Positions 1 through 9,993 of a stretch of 64,000 nt of DNA are shown here, one piece after another. The position numbers and the translations under genes are program-made. The stretch's first letter is position 1, and every line of letters starts with the position of its first letter. The notes under the pieces were generated by a model. The model made no database searches. It was not told where the DNA came from and saw nothing but the letters and a program-made list of their open reading frames with translations. The stretch lies in the NCBI GenBank assembly GCA_004154925.1, contig QJNS01000088.1, positions 1 to 64,000 on the forward strand. Direction: 5' to 3'. Source of the stretch: Monosporascus cannonballus. Taxonomy: Eukaryota > Ascomycota > Sordariomycetes > Xylariales.

Positions 1-32
<32 letters not shown>

Positions 33-39
33 CCTTTCC
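1..39. repeat. C-rich homopolymer tract at window start
   Basis: The first 29 bases are all C, followed by a further pyrimidine-rich stretch. A homopolymer this long is unusual in a fungal genome, and it sits immediately upstream of a decayed laccase reading frame. It may be a real low-complexity tract or an assembly or sequencing artefact; the sequence alone cannot decide. Confidence 0.7.
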
Positions 40-62
40 GCTCTCTATCAAGATGGGAGCTA

Positions 63-1484
63 TTGTGCCAGCTAAATCCCCTCGGAGCAACAGGACCTGG
101 GGCGGTTCCAACACCTATACGGAGCCCCCCAGACAACGGGATCACCAGGACGTACGAGTTCAACATCAGCCGGGGCGTGATCGCGCCCGACGGGTTCCAG
201 AGGGGCGTGCTGCTCGTCAACGAGCAGTTCCCGGGCCCGCTCGTCGAGGGGAACTGGGGCGACCGGACCGAGGTGAGGGTGAACAACCTCCTGACGAAGG
301 ACCCGGCCGAGGGGACCGCCATCCACTGGCACAGGTTCCCGCAGCATGGGACGCCCTGGATGGGGACAGCACGCCCGGGCGTCCCGCAGTTCCCCATCAC
401 CCCCAGCGGAGACTTCACGTACCGGTTCTGCGCCGAGATCTACAGCACCTCGTGGTACCACTTCCACTACTCGGCCCAGGACTCGGGCGAGCTCTACGGG
501 CCCATGGTCGTCCGCGGACCGAACAGCGTCGACTCTATCACGGTGAACGGTACATAAACGGACACTAATTATCCCCTTCTTCGCCAATCATGACTCGTGT
601 GTGTGCGTGTGTGTGTGCGCGCGCGCTCGCTGAGAAACCGCATGCGCAGACTGGTGGCACGAGGATTACTTCACGTCGTCGAGGTCGTCGAGGAGGTCAT
701 GGTACCCGGGTTCCCGGGCCAGACGCACTCGGACAGCAACCCGATCAGCGGGCGGATGAACCTCGACAACTCGAAGGCGGCGACCGCCGCGCGAACGGCG
801 GAGAGCGGCAACAGCGACGGCACCACAACAAAGAATAATAACACGACGGCCACGGGCACGGACAACGCGGGTCTTCGCAAGTCCCGGTTCCAGAGCGGCA
901 AGCGCCACCGGCTGCGGTTCACCAACAGCTAGTCGGAGGGCGTGCAGCGCGTGTCGCCAGACGAGCACGCCATGACGGTGACGGCGCGGGACTTCGTCGA
1001 GATGGAGCCGTACGAGACCTGCGGCGCGACGCTCAGCATAAGCCAGCGTATCCACGTCGCCGTCCAGCCCCACGACTCTAGCCAGCAATCCGCTGCAGCA
1101 GGAGCGTTCCAGCCGGGCGCCAACCTCACGAGCTGCCCGCTCGCGCGCCAGCCCCTCGCCAAACCCCTAACCCAAACCCTCTACCCCCGAGCCCCCAAAC
1201 TCAGACGCGGCTGCTAACTACCTATGCCCAACAGCCACCACCCGATGCACGCGCACGGCCTGAACACGTAGATGCAGGTGGCGGGGCCGGAGAACTACGT
1301 CCTCGAGGGGAGACTCGGACTCGATCGCTGCGCTCGCGGACAACCCGCTGCGCCGCAGTGTGCAGAGCGTGCAGCCGTTCGGGCACGTCGTCGTGCAGAT
1401 GGACGTGACGAACCCGAGCCTCTGGCCATTCCACTGCCGGGTCGTACGAGGTCCGCAACGCCGTCAGACCCGGTTGTGCGCTGA
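63..1484 (+). pseudogene. decayed ascomycete laccase / multicopper oxidase
   Basis: Intact family members oxidise phenolics with a four-copper centre and are normally secreted. Exon 1 (63-549) encodes the first cupredoxin domain: LLVNEQFPGP, a type-2/3 copper motif HWHR (usually HWHG) and WYHFHYSAQ (usually WYHSHYSAQ). A plausible phase-1 intron at 550-649 (GT..CAG) rejoins a GAC codon to give DWWHEDYF. The frame then shifts near 672, continues as VVEEVMVPGFPGQTHSDSN, meets an in-frame TAG at 930-932, and resumes with SEGVQRVSPDEHAMTV. Most of the middle domain is missing after about 1150. The C-terminal copper motif HPMHAHG appears at about 1230 and is followed by a stop. The final type-1 copper segment, in another frame, reads WPFHCRVVRG where HCHIxWH is expected. 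The truncation, two stops, frameshifts and lost copper ligands show it is dead. No start codon or signal peptide is visible, so the 5' end may lie outside the window. G/C-rich codon use is unlike RIP decay. Confidence 0.88.
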
Positions 1485-2453
1485 GTGCAGGGAGTTCTCG
1501 GCGCGCGGGGCCCATAATCAGATCGATAGCGGGCTGCGAGGAACGGTGGATGCTGGCGAAGGAATAGGTGGATTGGGCGTTACTTGTTGTTGTTTGTTGG
1601 CTGGGGTTTTCGCCGACACTGTTTCTGTTTACATGATGGTCTTTGTCGAGTCCGAGCCCTGGGCTTTTGGCGCTTCGGGTGATGCCCTACAATATCCACT
1701 TGTTTTTTCAGTGTTAATATTTTAATCGCGTCTGCTTCGTCCCTGTACCTGCGCCAAATAGCATCCATATCCAATTATACGAAGTATCAGTCGTTCGGAT
1801 CGCAGTCATATGGGACTTCGGCTTTACCCGAGACCAATGAAAGCCACCTCTTCATGCAGGGTTATAGGTTTTGTAGGAGTCCCGCACGTCATGGCATGCA
1901 TCTCTTCATTTCTAGATAGTTGTAAATCCGTACCAGACCCCATTCAATAATTTCGATGTGTTTAACGGAGTCGGGGACATACCTAGCATGCCTCGCTGGA
2001 TCGCAAGAGCGGGTGATAACCACCGTTCCACCCTCCGCGGACCGTCCAAAGCTACGGCCCAATAGGGGCGGCCTGTCCAAGTGGCCCCGGCCCCCCGGTT
2101 CACCAAAGGGCTTGCGACTCCAGACGGCATACACGGCCGCATTCTGCGGCGTCCAGCGCTATTAACGGAAACCCGCGGACGTATTAAAGGGGAATAGAGC
2201 CCAAAAGCTATGTGCTCAAGCCATTGTACGGATTATTTCCGTGTTATTACGATAACGTGCGATGATCTGCAGAAGTAGTTCCGCTCGGTACAGCATGCAG
2301 CTGGAGTTCTGTCGAGGGACGTCAATAATAAGAACCGGGGGTCCCGTCTTCCCCTGAGGAGGAGAGACTTTACACGAAGAAATTTCCCTAACGCCGACAA
2401 AACTGAACTTCTGCTCTCATTACATCTAGATCTACGTCGTCTCTCGCCTCGAC
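1485..2453. other. intergenic region, no gene seen
   Basis: This is the space between the laccase relic and the aldo/keto reductase. Short open frames exist on both strands but show no recognisable motif, no consistent codon bias and no splice structure. The final 60 bases before 2454 are pyrimidine-rich, as is common just upstream of fungal start codons. Confidence 0.6.
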
Positions 2454-3846
2454 ATGCCTACCAAAGCTGTCCCCCTTCACCCGCTGTGCAAGAACGGCCC
2501 AAGCGTACCGGCGCTCGGCTTCGGGCTGATGGGGCTTTCCTTACAGACCTACGGGCCCGTCCCCAACGACGAGGATCGATTCGCAGTCCTAGGTCGCGCT
2601 GTCGAGCTAGGAGCGACGTTCTGGGACACCTCCGAGTGAGCTTTCCCGGTCACGACATCCTATAAGCCCCAATGTACAGTGTGTCGTTGCTCGCTAACCT
2701 CCTCAATTACGAAGTCTCTACAGCGATAGCGAGGAGCTTCTGGGCAAATGGTTCAAGAGAACCGTAAAGCGCGATCAGATCTTTCTCGCTACCAAGTTCG
2801 GGCTCATCCCAAAGGGTCATGCTTTCGAGGTCAACAGTTCCCTCACTTATTGCAAGAAGTCTTGCGCGGAGAGTTTGAAACGCCTCGGTGTCGACTCGAT
2901 CGATCTCTGTAAGGCGCTCCGCTTCCAAATACAGGGTGGCGGGTTTAACGAAACCTCTCTGGCTATCCGCGCCGCTCATGTGAAAAACAACAGTCTGTAC
3001 TGCTGCTGCATCTGCTTCATGGCAGCACAGTGCCTGGGACCATCCCCTTATCCACTGCTCGAATCCGGATCGCTGACCACCTGTCGTCCTTCCATTAGAC
3101 TATCTGCATAGCGCCAATCGGGAGACACCTATTGAGGAGACAATGAGAGCTTTGGCAGAACTGAAAGCGTATGTAATCGAGTCGCTGTACAAGGAAGCGG
3201 CTCTTAGTATTTGCAACTAATGAGACGGCTTACTCCAAGGAGGGCAAGGTCAAGCACATCGGGCTTTCGTCCGTGACGTCCAACACGCTCCGCCGAGCAT
3301 GCAAGATCGCGCCCGTCGCCGCGGTTCAGACCGAGTACTCGGTATTCGACCAGGCCATCGAGGGCCCCACAGGCACCGACCTCCTGGCCACCTGCCACTC
3401 GCTCGGAGTTGCGGTCGTGGTAGCGACCCCCCCTCGGGCGAGGCCTGCTCAGGACCCCCTTCAGCGAGGGTGAGTCCATATCCGCGGCCGACATATGCCC
3501 GCAGTTTATGCCGCGGTTTCAGGAGGCCAACCGGGACACGAACATCAGGGCCGTCAGCCAGTTCCGGGTGCTGGCCGACAAGAAAGGCCGCACCGTGGCG
3601 CAGCTCGCGCTCGCCTGGCTCCTGAAGCAGGGCGACGACATCTTTCCGATCCCCGGCATGAAGAGGATCAAGTACCTCGAGGAGAACTGGGCGTCTCTCG
3701 ACATATCTCTTACGGATGAGGAGGACGTTGAGATCAGGGCTTTTGGGAAGGCCACCGAGCTGGCTGGCGACTCTCTCCCTGAAAAGTCTGCGGGCGAATT
3801 CTTCCGAGACACCAAGGAAGAGTCTGGCTGGGTTCGTGAGGACTAA
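2454..3846 (+). pseudogene. aldo/keto reductase, four exons, two single-base frameshifts
   Basis: Belongs to the NADPH-dependent aldo/keto reductase superfamily and is closest by eye to the yakc/AKR13 type. Exon 1 is 2454-2635, intron 2636-2714, exon 2 2715-2908, intron 2909-3098, exon 3 3099-3168, intron 3169-3239, exon 4 3240-3846. The spliced reading gives LGFGLMGLS, WDTSDLYSDSEELLGKWF, FLATKFG, LGVDSIDLYYLH and VAQLALAWLLKQG, so all four catalytic residues (Asp, Tyr, Lys, His) are present. Two faults break it. Exon 4 is one base short at its start: it should read EGKVKHIGLSS but the spliced frame stops soon after. A run of seven C at 3427-3433 carries one base too many, throwing LGRGLLRTPFSEG out of frame. 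The rest to the TAA at 3844-3846 is well preserved. This is a young pseudogene, or an intact gene with two sequencing errors. The introns are typical, with a CTAAT-like branch site in the third. Confidence 0.8.
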
Positions 3847-4715
3847 GCGTAGATCCGTACTGGCAGCACGTGGAAAAGTGGAAGTGACACCTTCAGGGGT
3901 AAATCGACAGCGAAGCTGCTAGCTGTGTTAGGTATAAGTGCTAAATTCTCCATTATGTCAACAGCTAGAAGCTACGGATAGTTGGGAGATATATTCTTTG
4001 GAACTGCGCGGCTTATTGCATGTAAGCAGGAACCGAAAAATCATAGGACAATATAACACTGTGAAGGCCGGGGCAGAGCCTTCACAGCGTCCTTCAGGGA
4101 CCGTCTTGGCGCACCTCGTGATCCGATATATTGTAGTCATTTTTTTTGCCTGCTATTATCCAGTAGCCAGTATGGAGATATGCAGTATGGAAAGGATATA
4201 CTCAGCCAGCCACATGGCAGGCCGGCTCTGTTCCGGGCCCATGATCAGTAAGCTCCAAGTCCCTCGACTCATAATTGATACTTAGCCGATGATAGTGTCG
4301 GCATCGTGCATAGGTGACGGCTCGCTATAGGTTGACCGTGCCGAACCTGACTGACGTGGAGCTCGAAAGGTCCAGGAAGGGAGACGAGAGGGTCCTCAGC
4401 TGTGGCGTATTTTGTGGCAATGAACGTTCACAATAATGCAGACAGCATAGTGCACTTAAGCAGTGGGCCTCTATTTGGGAGGCCCGAAACAAACTTCAGG
4501 AAAGAAGTCGAAGTTTTCCGACGAGATAATATTGCACACGCGTCGGAGTCGTGTATGGTGTAGCCCTCACTATTGGTTATCAACGTTACAGCACGTCTGC
4601 AGCCAAGCGAGCACATGGCGGCGCCTTCACGGGTCATCAGGTGTAATAATGCCTGATTCAGCCCAACCTCCGGAACCCACCTTTCCTCACTCGGGTCGGA
4701 CACCACCGCACAGCC
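3847..4715. other. intergenic region, no gene seen
   Basis: Between the reductase and the HET-domain relic. Open frames at 3938-4285 and 4463-4741 (both +) have no recognisable domain and no splice logic, so I treat them as chance. The 3' part would contain the promoter of the HET gene; no TATA-like element stands out. Confidence 0.55.
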
Positions 4716-6323
4716 ATGGCAGAATGCTCTGCAGAATCTAGAGGTGGGTTAAACTGCCTCCGGCGTTGACCGGGTATACTGACTTCTAACGGCGATTAGC
4801 CACCGAGGGGGCTGGCCTCTACCGGCCGATGCTCAGAGATGAGATCCGGCTTCTCCGCATCCAGCCGGACAGCCATCCGGTCATTTCGTGCGAGCTGATA
4901 CACGTACCCCTGAGCCAGGAGCCTCTGTTCTGGGCCTTGTCGTACGCATGGGGGTCGACGGAGAACCCGGAGACGATCCTCATCAACGGCGGTCAGTTCA
5001 GCGTTACGGCCAATCTCCACGCCGTCCTGGCAGAATTCAGGCGTCTGCTCAGGAAGTCCAGGGGCAAGGGCCTTGTCCCTCTGCTCTGGGTAGACTCCAT
5101 CTGTATCAACCAAGATAGTACAGGGGAGAAGGAAAGGGAGATCCCCCGAATGGGTAAAGTGTATACACGATGCGAGCGGGTGCTTGGGTGGCTTGGGCCG
5201 ATGGGACTTGACGATGATGACACGGCCGTCCGCGAACTAGCAGCACGATTGAACCACTTTGAGTCGCTTGCGGGAGAATCTGGGAAGACAGTATACCAGC
5301 ATATCTTGGATTATACCACCCCGAGACTACTCTCTTCGTCCGCAGAGCTTCAGAGTTTAAAAGCGGACTCTCAGCGCAATCGGGAAGAGAGCTTGGTTCA
5401 AGCGCGTATGGGTCGTTCAGGAGGTCACGTTAGCCCCACGAGATCCGATCATGCTTCTAGGGCCGTACACGTTTTCCTTCGATATATATTTCGGCCTCCT
5501 GCCCTCCTTGAGCTTATATGGGCTCCAGGCCCCGAAACCCGGCTTTTATCAGCCGATTTTATGCCACGTCATGGCGCGAGCGGCTTTTCGCCAGCCTCGG
5601 GCCGTCATCCCTGGGACCAGGGGGGCTTGAACGATTTACCGCGAATCGCTTTTGATAAGCGCACTTTCCTGTTCTACGCCTCGGGACTTCAAGCGACCGT
5701 CCCCCACGACCACATATATGGGGCTGACTGGTCTCATGCGATACCCCCCCCCCGGCTACTCCCAGTATATTCAATGTCATTCGAGGAAGTCTACTACGAA
5801 TTGACCGTGTATTTGTTGAAACAGACAGAGGACTTCGGCGTTCTTTCCCTCGGTCAAGTCGGCGCTCTGGATGGTGTTCCTTCATGGGTCCCCGGATCTG
5901 AGGCATCGCGATCCAAACGTTCGAGAATATTTTCCCCAGCCGACCGGTATAGACATGATTGAAAACACGGTACTTGTTGTTCCTGCGATCATCTTGGGCG
6001 AATGTGTTTCCGTGACCCCGGCACGGACGCTGCAGGATGTCTCGGCTGACCCCTTGCGCAGCTTTGTACAGCGGGTCGCAGCAATCTTCGCCGAAGCTGC
6101 GCGTATAAGGGCCGTACCTATTGAACGTGTGTTCGATGGATGGCTTAGGGAACAAGTTTTCCGCGCGCGACCGGGCATATCTCTATCTGATGGCCAAGAC
6201 CCAGAAGACATGATTCGGAGCCTGATGTGTGTGTGTATAAGCGCATTCGCGGGGGCGACGCGTTCGACGCGGGAACTCTATCCATTGAGGAGAAATCGTC
6301 GCTCGGAAGCGTTCAGCAGCTAG
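4716..6323 (+). pseudogene. HET-domain (heterokaryon incompatibility) protein, frameshifted
   Basis: HET-domain proteins (PF06985) trigger incompatibility or regulated cell death after non-self recognition in filamentous ascomycetes. ATG at 4716 opens a 28-base exon. An intron at 4744-4799 (GT..CTAAC..TAG) joins in frame to LRDEIRLLRIQPDSHPV. The HET core is clear: FWALSYAWGS (about 4930), LLWVDSICINQD (about 5090), MGKVYTRCERVLGWLG (about 5150). The next conserved block, RAWFKRVWVVQEVTLAPRD, is in the +1 frame at 5388-5500. DHIYG returns in the first frame, but GLMRYPPPGYSQYI (about 5723-5785, ending after a run of ten C) is again +1. FEEVYYELTVYLLKQ and PSWVP are in the first frame. The C-terminal part from about 5893 to the stop at 6323 is +1. 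Conserved blocks thus alternate between two frames at least five times. Although one 377-codon frame stays open by chance, the protein family signal says the gene is broken. Confidence 0.8.
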
Positions 6324-6638
6324 CTACTCGGCCAACCTGAGTTCTAAGCCTTGATCTTGTGCTCTGAATTATTCGACCTCCATAACGGCTCTATCGGCTC
6401 TGCCCAGTTCTCCCCCTACCGATGTGAGGCGCGGGGATCTCCTCTGCGTCTTCCCAGCCATGAGCTACCCCTTGGTAGTGTGAAGTCTCGACGCGGATGA
6501 GGACGAAGATTACTCATGGTTAGCACGGGGCCGAGGCACAGGGTGGCACACACCACGCTTTATCAGGCAAGAGAGGGCCCTTCGCTGCACTGTGTGCAAC
6601 GAGCAGCATCGGATCGTGAGCCATGCTGTACTTGATGG
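6324..6638. other. intergenic region, no gene seen
   Basis: Sequence of ordinary base composition downstream of the HET relic, with no open frame longer than a few dozen codons and no recognisable repeat. Confidence 0.5.
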
Positions 6639-6872
6639 CTATGATGCGTTAGGGTTTGCACTAACCACCCACCCACGCTACCCACCAGTACCCACGGATG
6701 ATATTTTCAATCATATATAAGTAATAAAGGCCTGTAGATAATAATAGGCTGCTTTTATAATAGTTATATCTAGATAGCCGAAAGTATTAGGGTTTTATGG
6801 CGTATTACTTTACGTTGTGGGTAGTGAATGGGTACCCATTGGGTACCCATTGCAAACTCTATGATGCGTTAG
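6639..6872. mobile_element. MITE-like insertion flanked by 14-base direct repeats
   Basis: The 14-mer CTATGATGCGTTAG occurs at 6639-6652 and again at 6859-6872, enclosing 206 bases. The enclosed DNA begins GGTTTGCA and ends TGCAAACT, a 7-of-8 terminal inverted repeat. Subterminal stretches are also inverted (CTACCCACCAGTACCCAC near the left end; GTGGGTAGTGAATGGGTAC near the right end). The centre is A/T-rich and has no coding potential. This layout fits a short non-autonomous DNA element with a target-site duplication. Fourteen bases is longer than the 8-10 usual for hAT and Mutator-like elements, so part of the direct repeat could belong to the element. The palindromic GGGTACCCATT is present twice near the right end. 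Confidence 0.65.
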
Positions 6873-7455
6873 ACAAGTATCACGAATCGATCCGTCTATC
6901 ACGGCAGGGTCAAGCATCGAAGTATGATGTCACCAAGCTCTATGTCATTTGAGCTACACGTAAAGGTGGCCACTAGGCGAATACGATCATGTCTAATGGT
7001 CCCGCGGCTCGTCCCTTGCCGCCGTAGGCAAAGCCTCGTCCCTTAGACTGATTTCGACAATTCAATTGATAGGCTGAAAATCACTTCGTGATTATACCAT
7101 ACACCACAACTTTTAATTGCTCCCGGCGGCCCTCCAGGGACACCTACGGTGGCCTACCCGCTTCGCTTTAAAAAGAAACGAAGAAAGGCGGACTAAGTAA
7201 AAGAAACCCCAGGGAAGACCTTCAAGGGCCCCTTTTCGCCTGCGGTGGGGGCGCGCGCAAATTACAGCCGAAGCTACATACGTTAGGCATCTAACTAATG
7301 GGAATTTCGGGCACGGCTTAAGCTATACCTAAGGGGTCCTATGTGTGATTTTAGTTTAACAGGGCCTCATTAGACGTTTTATTAGATATTTAATAGCGAA
7401 GCTTTGCTAAACATTTCTGAGAATGACAGATATAGCAACATGTTACCTAGCTCGG
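6873..7455. other. gene-free stretch with short GC-rich hairpins
   Basis: No open frame. The 10-mer CTCGTCCCTT is repeated (about 7008 and 7036) around a small stem (TTGCC / GGCAA). The stretch mixes short GC clusters with A/T-rich spacers and contains phrases such as TTCGTGATTATACC. This texture is reminiscent of fungal mitochondrial intergenic DNA, but I cannot show that it is a nuclear mitochondrial insertion. Confidence 0.35.
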
Positions 7456-8033
7456 AGGGAGTAGAGAAAAGCTCCGGAGGAGTAGAACGAACGTGGCGCA
7501 GCAGCAAGTTCGGAAGAAGTAGAAAACGCTAAGCTTATTTTTTAAAAATTAATCCGATACGTCGTAATTGCTCAGCAAATGCAGTTTTGTTTAATTTTTT
7601 TTGTTATTAACTATAGAGCAGTTATATAGCATTTGCTAAGCAAATATTGTTGTTTTAAAATTTTTTATAAATTATTAATTATATAACAATTATACAATAT
7701 TTGCTGAGTAAATACGTTTAAAGAATTTTTTTTACTATTAGTTAGATAATTATTACTCAACAGTTACTTAGCAAATACATTTAAAAATTATTATTAATTA
7801 TATAATAATTACATAATATATATTTAGTATATGTTATTTTTTATTACTATTAATTATATTATAATTATATAATATTTGCTTAACAAATGTATTTAAAAAA
7901 TATTTTTTTTATTAACTATGTAGCAATTACATAACAAATGCTTTTACTAGACATTATAATTTTTCCGACGCTTGGGCCGTCTAATTTCAATAAAGATGTG
8001 GCTGAGCTCCCCCGGAGCTTTTCTCTACTCCCT
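7456..8033. repeat. A/T tandem-repeat block between perfect 22-base inverted repeats
   Basis: The 22 bases at 7456-7477, starting AGGGAGTAGAG, recur as an exact reverse complement at 8012-8033, with 534 bases between them. Between the arms lies an A/T-rich tract (about 7560-7945). In it a phrase like ATTTGCTNAGNAAAT recurs at about 7572, 7629, 7701, 7762, 7872 and 7931, each followed by a T/A run and an ATTAnnTATATAnnAATTA phrase. The spacing is irregular, about 60-110 bases. This looks like a degenerate tandem array inside a foldback or transposon remnant, and the A/T bias suggests RIP acted on the tandem copies. Confidence 0.6.
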
Positions 8034-9178
8034 TCGAACTGGGGCCCGTCAATATGCCAGAGCGCCGCCAATGGATCCGCAACGTCCGTAACCACTGGCC
8101 CGGGTACCTTTCCCTTCGGTGGGCCTTCACTCGGTAGGCGGGGCATAACCGACTCGGGACGCCCCGGAGCACTTCCGGGATCCGCTCGGATTTGGCTGGT
8201 CCACGTCACTTTGCTCAGTGGACGGGTCTCCGAGTGTCCCGTGATCCGCTGCTATTTATATCACGGGAGGAATAAGATTGCGGTAATGGTCGGGGGGGCA
8301 GCACCTTGCGGAGTAAGGGAGACAAGAGACAAGGCGTAAGAGGTAACGGACCAGGGCGAGTCTAAGAAATGAGGCTACAAGGTCCCAGCCGAGCCATTCG
8401 CCAGGACCATCTCACCCCATCCTCGGTTAATACACAATGCCGGGTTCTTAATGAAAGATCAACCGTGCTCAACGTCCGGTAGTCGAGGAGTGGAGATTGC
8501 CCCAGGGGTTTTTAAATGATGAAACATATTAATAAAAACTAAGCTTTATCAAATTTGGGCGGCCCCCTACGACCGCCTAACTCGCACAGCAACATTGATA
8601 CTGAAGGTTCGCCTGGGTAACTTCTGCTGATATACATACGACAAAGGGGAGAGTAATAAAAGGGCAAGAATAGCTTACAAGCCTGTCTTCCTTAGGCATG
8701 AGCTGTCTCCATCCAAGAGCCAGCCCTGTGGTGTAATTTTTGTACCATAGTTCATCTAGGCCACAAGTCGCACTTTGCCCCCACACGCCCGCGCTACTGT
8801 AGGTAGTGTTTGCTCCTCGAATTTCCTTAAATGAACCAACTGATCCGCCAAGGCCCCCTCTCAAGGGGGAAAAAAAAAAAGAAAAAAGATGGAATGGTCG
8901 GTCTAAGCGTATGTGCAGTGCAGAGCGGCAGATATTAATATGTACAGATCCCAAAAAGCGGGCTCTCAAAGCAAAAGTCCAGCGGTGGCAATTGCCATCG
9001 CGTCCAAGGCGGTGCACATGCGGCTTGCGGACGTGTGATATCGTAGTCGTGGGCGTTGTCGATGGTATAAAGCCGGCAGTCCCGTGATAGAATAAGGTCG
9101 TGGTATATCGCCTCCAAAACTCCGGCTCCCAGTCCCGTGGCGGACGAAATAATACGTAGTCCCCCTGTGGGATAGCGT
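8034..9178. other. intergenic region including the rho3 3' flank, no gene seen
   Basis: Open frames at 7938-8339 (+) and 8577-9194 (-) lack recognisable motifs. The latter overlaps the rho3 terminus and is probably untranslated trailer. A purine run at 8869-8888 follows AAGGGGG. I see no RNA gene here. Confidence 0.5.
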
Positions 9179-9993
9179 CTACATGACGGAACATTTCGAA
9201 TCGCCTTCCCCTGCAGGTTTTACGCTAAGAGCGACCCGGGCAGCCTCGGTAAACGCCTCGTTTACACCCCGATTCCTCATAGCAGAGCACTCGAGATACC
9301 GCATGGCCTTGATCCGCCGCGCGACATCTAAGCCTTGGTTGTAGTCGATCATGGGCTTCTTTTCCCTCTGGTTGCCGTCTGTTCCCGCGGCGCCCGCCTC
9401 TTCATCCTCTTCGCCGTTTTCCCTCAGATCGCACTTGAGGGCCACCAAGACGAGCTTGACGCCCGGGCAGTTCTCCTGGATCTCGCCAACCCACTTGCTC
9501 TCGACGTTTTCCAGCGAGTCTTTGCTGTCAACGCTGAAACAGAGCACCACGACGTCGGTGTTATCGTAGGATAGACTCCGTAAGCGGTCGAATTCTTCTT
9601 GTCCGGCGGTATCCCATAACGATAGCTCGATGTGCACGTTATCGACGAAAATGTCTAGGGTACTCGGTAAGCGTTGGTCAAATCAAGCCCTGCGCTGCTT
9701 GTCTCGTCCTGCATGGGGGGGGTTCAGACGCACCATGAACGTAATTCTCGAAGACCGTCGGCTCGTAGACTGTCGGGAAGTATCCTCGTGTGAATACGTT
9801 CAAGAGTGACGTCTTTCCGCATGCACCATCCCCTCTGGTAGCGCAAATGATTAGTAAAATGCAGTAGTCGGCGCCCCGTGGTTTGCGATTGGCGCATCGA
9901 GATAGAGCAGAGAAGCATGATCACTGGCAAACGCAAGACTCACAGGAGAACCAGCTTGCGCTGGACCGTCTTAGATCCTCCGCAGAGAGGCAT
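9179..9993 (-). CDS. rho3: Rho3-type small GTPase
   Basis: Rho-family molecular switch which, in fungi, acts at the plasma membrane in polarised growth and exocytosis. Three exons on the minus strand: 9993-9944, 9834-9734 and 9654-9179. The introns are 9943-9835 (109 bases) and 9733-9655 (79 bases), both GT..AG. The spliced frame is 208 codons plus TAG. It starts [17 protein letters not shown] and carries the P-loop [12 protein letters not shown], effector region [18 protein letters not shown], switch [19 protein letters not shown], the base-recognition segment [10 protein letters not shown] and ECSA. An acidic insert ([10 protein letters not shown], residues about 134-143) precedes the last third, as fungal Rho3 proteins often have. 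The C-terminus is CSVM, a CaaX box predicted to be prenylated. All key residues are intact. No operon-like partner; the next gene is 2.3 kb upstream. Confidence 0.95.

Noticed and set aside
53..568. 171-codon frame overlapping the laccase relic, and a 171-codon minus frame at 72-587
   Set aside because: Both are shadow frames of the G/C-rich laccase exon; only the frame starting near 63 carries multicopper oxidase motifs.
3469..3504. Possible intron GTGAGT..GCAG in the reductase
   Set aside because: Only about 35 bases, shorter than functional fungal introns, and the frame reads through it with plausible sequence.
6649..6800. Telomere repeat
   Set aside because: Only isolated single TTAGGG-like phrases occur; there is no tandem array.
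7938..8339. 133-codon + frame and 97-codon minus frame at 7916-8209
   Set aside because: No recognisable motif on either strand; the frame begins in the A/T array and crosses the right inverted-repeat arm.
8577..9194. 205-codon minus frame next to rho3
   Set aside because: Overlaps the rho3 stop region in another frame, has no domain, and is probably transcript trailer.
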